From contig JAKAHE010000072.1 in the NCBI GenBank assembly GCA_021815285.1, positions 1-9,565 of the forward strand: a stretch of DNA of 9,565 nucleotides, written 5' to 3'. Position 1 is the stretch's first letter. Every line of letters starts with the position of its first letter. The DNA is from Nitrospirota bacterium (GTDB lineage: Bacteria > Nitrospirota > JACRHJ01). Shown here piece after piece: positions 6,130 through 9,565 of the stretch. The notes under the pieces are model-generated. The model was not told the origin of the DNA, did not search any database, and worked only from the letters and a program-made list of their open reading frames with translations. Made by a program: the position numbers and the translations under genes.

Positions 6130-7218
6130 TTATTTTCCCGTCGCCTTGTTCATCTGCGCCGAGGGATACGCCCCCAGCACTTTCAGGAACAGGCAGTTTT
6201 TGCCAAGCTCCGATACCGCTTCTTTTACCTTTCTTTCGGTGATATGGCCTTCGATGTCCACAAAAAAATGGTATTCCCACACCTTCTTGCGCGACGGCCT
6301 GGATTCGATCTTCGTCAGGCTTATACCCCTCTCGGCAAAGGGTTTCAGCATGTCGTAGAGCGCGCCGGGACGGTCCTTAACGGAGAACATGATCGACGTC
6401 TTGTCATTACCGGTTCGCGCCGGAGATTTTTTCGATATTATCAGGAAGCGCGTAAAGTTGTTTACGTTGTCCTCGATGCGCTCGCGCAAAATCCTGAGCC
6501 CGTATATTTCAGCCGCAAGCCTGCTGCCAATGGCGGCAATGGACGGATCTTCGGCAGCCATTTCCGCAGCCCTTGTCGTGGATGAAGTCTCGACAAGGGC
6601 CACTCCCCGGAGGTTTTTCTCAAGCCAGTTCTTACACTGCGCGAGCGGCTGCGGGTGCGAATATATCTTCATAACGTCCGAAATATTTCCCGTCTGATTC
6701 ATAAGATAATGAGAGACTTCAAGCATTATCTCGCCGGATATATTAAGCTCCGAGTCCATGAACATGTCGAGCGTATGGCTGACTACGCCTTCGGTTGAAT
6801 TCTCTATCGGCACGACACCGTATTCCGCCAGGCCGCGTTCTACTTCCGCGAAGACCTCGCTTATGCTGTTCACCGGGACGTATTGCGCGGAATATCCGAA
6901 CTGCTGGAGGCATGCAAGGTGAGAAAACGTGGCCTTGGGGCCAAGATATGCTATTTTTACGGGCGCCTCAAGCGAGAGCGAGGCGGAGAAAATCTCCTTT
7001 AATACCGCCTGAAGGGATTCGTTAGGGAATGGACCTTCGTTGTTTTTTGTAAGGCGTTCTATTATTCTCTTCTCCCTGTCAGGGACATGGAACTGGGCAT
7101 TCTCTTTTTTCTTGATACTGCCAATCTCTATGACCAGCTTCGCGCGCCTGTTCAGGAGCGCCAGGAGCCTGTCGTCCAGCTCGTCGATTTTTTTCCTTAC
7201 GTCCTCGATTTTTGGCAT
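6130..7218 (-). CDS. pheA: Bifunctional chorismate mutase / prephenate dehydratase (P-protein)
   Basis: 362 aa; rearranges chorismate to prephenate and then dehydrates and decarboxylates it to phenylpyruvate. Three domains are visible. An AroQ-type chorismate mutase occupies about 1-85 (MPKIEDVRKKIDELDDRLL, NRRAKLVIEIGSIK, PDREKRII). The prephenate dehydratase is at about 87-265 (KIAYLGPKATFSHLA, VVPIENSTEGVV at 135-146, GSRLAAEIYGL at 231-241, and NNFTRFLII at 253-261 with the catalytic TRF at 256-258). A C-terminal ACT domain is at about 274-350 with GALYDML (285-291) and the Phe-binding ESRP motif (305-308), so feedback inhibition by phenylalanine is expected. The start is ATG at 7218, giving the standard N-terminus. 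A TTG 22 codons earlier overlaps the promoter and is rejected. It is first in the operon, 31 nt or so after the predicted transcription start, and ends 2 nt before hisC. Confidence 0.97.
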   Translation of the reverse strand: MPKIEDVRKKIDELDDRLLALLNRRAKLVIEIGSIKKKENAQFHVPDREKRIIERLTKNNEGPFPNESLQAVLKEIFSASLSLEAPVKIAYLGPKATFSHLACLQQFGYSAQYVPVNSISEVFAEVERGLAEYGVVPIENSTEGVVSHTLDMFMDSELNISGEIMLEVSHYLMNQTGNISDVMKIYSHPQPLAQCKNWLEKNLRGVALVETSSTTRAAEMAAEDPSIAAIGSRLAAEIYGLRILRERIEDNVNNFTRFLIISKKSPARTGNDKTSIMFSVKDRPGALYDMLKPFAERGISLTKIESRPSRKKVWEYHFFVDIEGHITERKVKEAVSELGKNCLFLKVLGAYPSAQMNKATGK

Positions 7219-7255
7219 CAGGGAATGGCCGTCCTTTTCCTTTAAAATAACGGAA

Positions 7256-7284
7256 TTTATACAATAATCAGGGTGGATTTGCAA
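7256..7284 (-). promoter_or_regulatory. Predicted sigma70-type promoter of the pheA-hisC-aroF-tyrA-aroA-cmk operon
   Basis: In the 103-nt gap after mogA the minus strand has TTGCAA at 7279-7284 (-35, 4 of 6 consensus) and TATAAA at 7256-7261 (-10, 5 of 6) with an ideal 17-nt spacer. Initiation near 7249 would leave a leader of about 31 nt before the pheA ATG, too short for a leader peptide with attenuator or a T-box. Prediction from sequence only. Confidence 0.6.
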
Positions 7285-7321
7285 GGAAATTGCGAGGCGG
7301 CAAAGTGCAATAGCGCTTTAA

Positions 7322-7813
7322 TCAGGGCCTTGCGCACTCTGCGTCGCTTCCGCAGATTTTTTCGATTGCGTGCGGTATCGCGGGCAGAACGACCGCGAGG
7401 TTCTCTCTCGCCCCTTTCATGCTCCCCGGCAGGTTTATTATCAGCGTCTTTTTGCGTATCCCGCAAACCGCGCGGCTTATCATCGCGTGCGGCGTTTTAT
7501 TCAACGATTCCGAGCGCATAGCCTCCGCCATCCCCGGAAGCTCCCGATCTATTACCGCCTTCGTTGCCTCCGGCGTAACGTCCCTGGGCGAGACGCCCGT
7601 GCCCCCGGTCGTAACGACCAAATCCGCTCCATCATCGTCGGAAAGCCTTATAATCCGAGCGCTTATGACTTCAGTATCGTCCGGGATTATCTCATAATTG
7701 ATAATCTCCGCCCCGGCATTTTTAAGCATTTCCATGACCGCCGGGCCGGACAAATCCTCTCTTTCGCCCCGCGAACCTTTGTCTGAAATCGTAAGAACAG
7801 CCGCCTTTATCAT
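7322..7813 (-). CDS. mogA: Molybdopterin adenylyltransferase (MogA/MoaB family)
   Basis: 163 aa of the MogA/MoaB fold; activates molybdopterin by adenylylation before molybdate insertion. Motifs: AVLTISDKGSRGERED at 5-20, the conserved PDD at 44-46, TTGGTGVSPRDVTPEA at 68-83 (substrate loop; Asp78 is the likely counterpart of a catalytic Asp in E. coli MogA), ELPGMAEAMR at 91-100, SRAVCGIR at 113-120 and INLPGS at 126-131. The ATG at 7813 immediately follows the TAA of the upstream MOSC gene (TAAATG) and is in the same frame. The pair is therefore surely co-transcribed and translation is probably coupled. The length suits a single-domain MogA/MoaB; there is no MoeA domain. MogA and MoaB are hard to separate by eye, so the precise subfamily is open. 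No terminator is seen after it, so some read-through into pheA is possible. Confidence 0.9.
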   Translation of the reverse strand: MIKAAVLTISDKGSRGEREDLSGPAVMEMLKNAGAEIINYEIIPDDTEVISARIIRLSDDDGADLVVTTGGTGVSPRDVTPEATKAVIDRELPGMAEAMRSESLNKTPHAMISRAVCGIRKKTLIINLPGSMKGARENLAVVLPAIPHAIEKICGSDAECARP

Positions 7814-8245
7814 TTAAATTACCCGCACTTCATCGCCCGGCTTTACAACCCCGCCCTGAAGGACTTTTATGAAAATGCCCTCTTTCGGCATAACACAGTC
7901 CCCGGCCTGGTAGTATATTGCGCACCGGGAATGGCACTCCTTCCCTATCTGGCTCACCTCACCCAGCGCGGGGCCTATCCTTATTTTCGTCCCGATGGGG
8001 AGTTTCAGCAAATCTATGCCCTCGGTAGTTATATTCTCGGCGAAGTCTCCGGGATTTACGTCCAGGCCGGCTTTCCTCATTTTCTCGATGCTCTCGATAG
8101 CAAGGAGGCTTACCTGCCTGTGCCATTCGGAGCTCGCATGGGCGTCGCCCTCGATTCCAAAATCCGCAAGAAACTCCGCGCTCTCCACGTTCTTTTTGCG
8201 CATTCCCTTTTTCGCGCTAACGCTTACCGCTACCACGGTCGCCAA
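7814..8245 (-). CDS. MOSC-domain protein (molybdenum cofactor sulfurase C-terminal-like)
   Basis: Small stand-alone MOSC protein of 143 aa. From TTG at 8245 it reads MATVVAVSVSAKKG, then GIEGDAHA at 30-37, RQVSLLA at 43-49, PGDFAENITTEGIDL at 65-79 and IGKECHSRCAIYYQAGDC at 100-117, containing the conserved Cys (104 and/or 108) thought to carry sulfur in this superfamily, and ends with a GDEVRVI strand. The domain is known to bind pterin-molybdenum cofactor and to be linked with sulfur transfer to the metal; the exact role of small bacterial members is not settled. The start TTG 8245 is preferred over TTG 8260 because a G-run (8253-8258) lies 7 nt upstream and the protein then begins where MOSC proteins usually do. 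Its neighbour mogA supports a molybdenum cofactor role. It has its own strong promoter. Confidence 0.9.
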   Translation of the reverse strand: MATVVAVSVSAKKGMRKKNVESAEFLADFGIEGDAHASSEWHRQVSLLAIESIEKMRKAGLDVNPGDFAENITTEGIDLLKLPIGTKIRIGPALGEVSQIGKECHSRCAIYYQAGDCVMPKEGIFIKVLQGGVVKPGDEVRVI

Positions 8246-8252
8246 TTTTCTA

Positions 8253-8258
8253 CCCCCC
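8253..8258 (-). promoter_or_regulatory. G-run ribosome binding site of the MOSC gene
   Basis: GGGGGG followed by T, 7 nt upstream of TTG 8245. It would lie inside the coding sequence if the start were TTG 8260, so it argues for the shorter protein. Confidence 0.5.
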
Positions 8259-8294
8259 AATATACAAGGCGGAAATGGAACTCCCCTTAGAGGT

Positions 8295-8322
8295 ATTATA
8301 GTTATTTTCCTTTATTTGTCAA
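8295..8322 (-). promoter_or_regulatory. Strong sigma70-type promoter of the MOSC-mogA unit
   Basis: On the minus strand TTGACA (8317-8322, perfect -35) is 16 nt from TATAAT (8295-8300, perfect -10). It lies in the 81-nt gap between mltA and the MOSC gene. Transcription would begin near 8288, giving a leader of about 43 nt. This is the clearest promoter in the window and could also feed the downstream aromatic operon by read-through. Confidence 0.8.
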
Positions 8323-8326
8323 AGGA
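8308..8326. repeat. Inverted repeat overlapping the -35 box of the MOSC-mogA promoter
   Basis: Perfect 6-bp arms TCCTTT / AAAGGA with a 7-nt centre, covering the -35 hexamer and part of the spacer. It could be an operator, but short AT-rich inverted repeats arise by chance. No U-tract follows on either strand, so it is not a terminator of mltA. Confidence 0.3.
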
Positions 8327-8341
8327 TTTGAAGAACATTCA

Positions 8342-9559
8342 CTATCGATGGGAAATGACGGCGTCCTTCGGGGCAAGGAAATAAAGTCTGCCGTCGCGCT
8401 TCATAAAACCCGCCTCCTCCGCGGCCTTGCGCCCGTATCCGAAATAAATATCCACCCTCCCAGGCCCCTTTATGGCTCCGCCCTCGTCCTGCGCCATTAC
8501 AAACCTCTTAAATGGCGACCAGTTTGAAAGCTTATCGTAAGTTTTGAAATCAGGCTCCCTGGTATCCACAAACGCCAACGCTCCGGGAGGGAATATATCG
8601 TTATCCACGGCTATGCTCCTGCCGCCGGTTACCGGCTCGTTCAGGCAGCCGAACGGGCCGTCGTCGGAAAGCGTAAAGAAGACGTAGCTTTTGTTTTTGT
8701 CCAGTATGGAATTCATCTTTCCGGGGTGCGAATGCAGGTAGTTCTTTAGCCATTCAAGGGACATATGTCCGCCTTCCTCGATGCACTTTTTCATTAAAAT
8801 GGCGCCTATGCTCCTGTATTCCCTGCCGTTTTCCCCTGCGTAGTTAATATGCTTCTTCGTGCCGTCCGGGAATTTAAGCACCCCGGATCCCTGCACCTGG
8901 AGGAAAAATATGTCCAGTGGGTCCTTGCACCATGCTATTTCGAGTCCCTTGCCGCCAAGCGCCCCCTCGCGGATTTCGCGCCTCGAATAATATGGCACGA
9001 GCGTGCCGTCCTTAACCCTGCCAATAATCGTCCCGTTAAGATATTTGTCGAAATCCCCAAGGTCCACCATGACAAGGTCGTCCGGCTTTTTATACAACGG
9101 GTACCTGAACTCCCTGTCAGGGGTAAGGCTCGCCTTTATTTGCGGGCAGTAATAGCCGGTAAAGAGGACACTGCCACGGCCATCGTAGCCGGTCGATTCA
9201 TATACGTTGAACTTCTCCGTAACGTATTTTTTCACAAGCCTTGCCGACGGACCGGAGAGAAGGAACTCCCGGAACAAAGACAGGGCCTTCGCCATGCCGG
9301 GCGTGGAATATCTGTCCTGGCCGAATATTATTGTCTTTTCCGGCAGCCTGGAGAAGTAATCCACGGAATTAGCGGCGGCGCTGGCAAGCGAAAAAGGCTC
9401 GGAGTCGTCAATAAAACCGGGATAATCGTCAGGCCCTATCCTGACGAGCGACGGCGCCGGAGATTTTCCGGAAACGGGCCGGGTTAAAGCTTCGGGGCCG
9501 GCGCAGGCGGCTATGAAGACGACGAGCAGGGCGATAAGTAACTTTAATTTAAGCCTCAA
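8342..9559 (-). CDS. mltA: Membrane-bound lytic murein transglycosylase A (MltA), lipoprotein
   Basis: 405 aa; cleaves the glycan strand of peptidoglycan to give 1,6-anhydromuramyl ends, acting in the periplasm from the outer membrane. A type II signal peptide is clear: MRLKLK, a hydrophobic core, and lipobox IAAC with lipidated Cys19. Ala at +2 suggests outer-membrane sorting. The MltA domain spans about 120-310 (FTGYYCPQ at 133-140, FFLQVQGSG at 218-226, YAGENGREYRSIG at 240-252). The C-terminal 3D domain is at about 315-397, with AVDNDIFPPGALAFVDTREP and AQDEGGAIKGPGRVDIYFG (356-374); its Asp residues 332, 358 and 370 include the probable catalytic acid. The start is TTG at 9559: an in-frame TAA lies at 9563-9565 and no other ATG/GTG/TTG precedes the signal peptide. 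The Shine-Dalgarno region is mostly beyond the window edge. Gene and length appear intact. It is unrelated in function to the genes downstream. Confidence 0.95.
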   Translation of the reverse strand: MRLKLKLLIALLVVFIAACAGPEALTRPVSGKSPAPSLVRIGPDDYPGFIDDSEPFSLASAAANSVDYFSRLPEKTIIFGQDRYSTPGMAKALSLFREFLLSGPSARLVKKYVTEKFNVYESTGYDGRGSVLFTGYYCPQIKASLTPDREFRYPLYKKPDDLVMVDLGDFDKYLNGTIIGRVKDGTLVPYYSRREIREGALGGKGLEIAWCKDPLDIFFLQVQGSGVLKFPDGTKKHINYAGENGREYRSIGAILMKKCIEEGGHMSLEWLKNYLHSHPGKMNSILDKNKSYVFFTLSDDGPFGCLNEPVTGGRSIAVDNDIFPPGALAFVDTREPDFKTYDKLSNWSPFKRFVMAQDEGGAIKGPGRVDIYFGYGRKAAEEAGFMKRDGRLYFLAPKDAVISHR

Positions 9560-9565
9560 ACCTTA

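Noticed and set aside
6128..6280. N-terminal extension of hisC by 51 codons upstream of ATG 6127
   Set aside because: It lies wholly inside the pheA coding sequence, looks like out-of-frame translation, and HisC proteins begin where the ATG at 6127 places them.
7219..7284. Longer pheA starting at TTG 7284
   Set aside because: This start overlaps the predicted -35 box, and the chorismate mutase domain begins naturally at ATG 7218.
7300..7319. Terminator after mogA (AAAGCGC/GCACTTT stem)
   Set aside because: The stem has a mismatch on the transcribed strand and no U-tract follows.
1..9565. A new mobile, defence or CRISPR-type system
   Set aside because: All genes are conserved housekeeping or biosynthetic genes in compact order. 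No direct repeats, transposase, integrase, att-like sites or unexplained gene is present.

Overview
The window is an ordinary chromosomal stretch in which every gene lies on the minus strand, so the genes are read from high to low coordinate. It suggests a Gram-negative (diderm) bacterium, because the first gene is a murein transglycosylase with a lipoprotein signal and an outer-membrane-type residue after the lipid-bearing Cys. The gene order pheA-hisC-aroF-tyrA-aroA-cmk-(plsC)-rpsA resembles the aromatic amino acid / rpsA clusters I recall from Desulfobacterota ('Deltaproteobacteria') and Nitrospirota-like lineages. The thermotogal-type (type I-beta) DAHP synthase, ACT-less TyrA, frequent ATA isoleucine codons and repeated TTG starts fit such a lineage. 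This placement is inference; a marker-gene tree would be needed to settle it.

Layout in transcription order: (1) mltA, a lytic transglycosylase lipoprotein, at 9559-8342. (2) An 81-nt gap with a near-consensus sigma70-type promoter (TTGACA-16-TATAAT). (3) A molybdenum-cofactor pair, a MOSC-domain protein (8245-7814) and mogA (7813-7322), separated by nothing but one stop codon in the same frame. (4) A 103-nt gap with a second good promoter (TTGCAA-17-TATAAA). (5) A tightly packed operon: pheA (7218-6130), hisC (6127-5051), aroF (5054-4041), tyrA (4044-3178), aroA (3176-1872), cmk (1875-1201) and plsC (1214-579), with junctions from a 2-nt gap to a 14-nt overlap. (6) A 100-nt leader holding a 14-bp palindrome and an 8-bp hairpin. 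(7) The first 159 codons of rpsA (ribosomal protein S1), which runs off the left edge.

How the genes work together: AroF makes the first shikimate-pathway intermediate and AroA the next-to-last step to chorismate. PheA converts chorismate to prephenate and phenylpyruvate, TyrA makes 4-hydroxyphenylpyruvate, and the HisC-type aminotransferase can supply the final transamination to Phe and Tyr (and may also serve histidine synthesis). PheA carries a C-terminal ACT domain and AroF an N-terminal ferredoxin-like domain, so feedback control probably acts on the enzymes. The pheA leader looks too short for an attenuator. Cmk (CMP recycling), PlsC (phospholipid acylation) and RpsA (translation) are housekeeping genes carried on the same transcript.

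I see no mobile element, CRISPR array, tRNA or rRNA, and no convincing new system. The most useful second looks are the rpsA leader structures, the in-frame MOSC/MogA junction, plsC wedged between cmk and rpsA, and the start-codon and codon usage.
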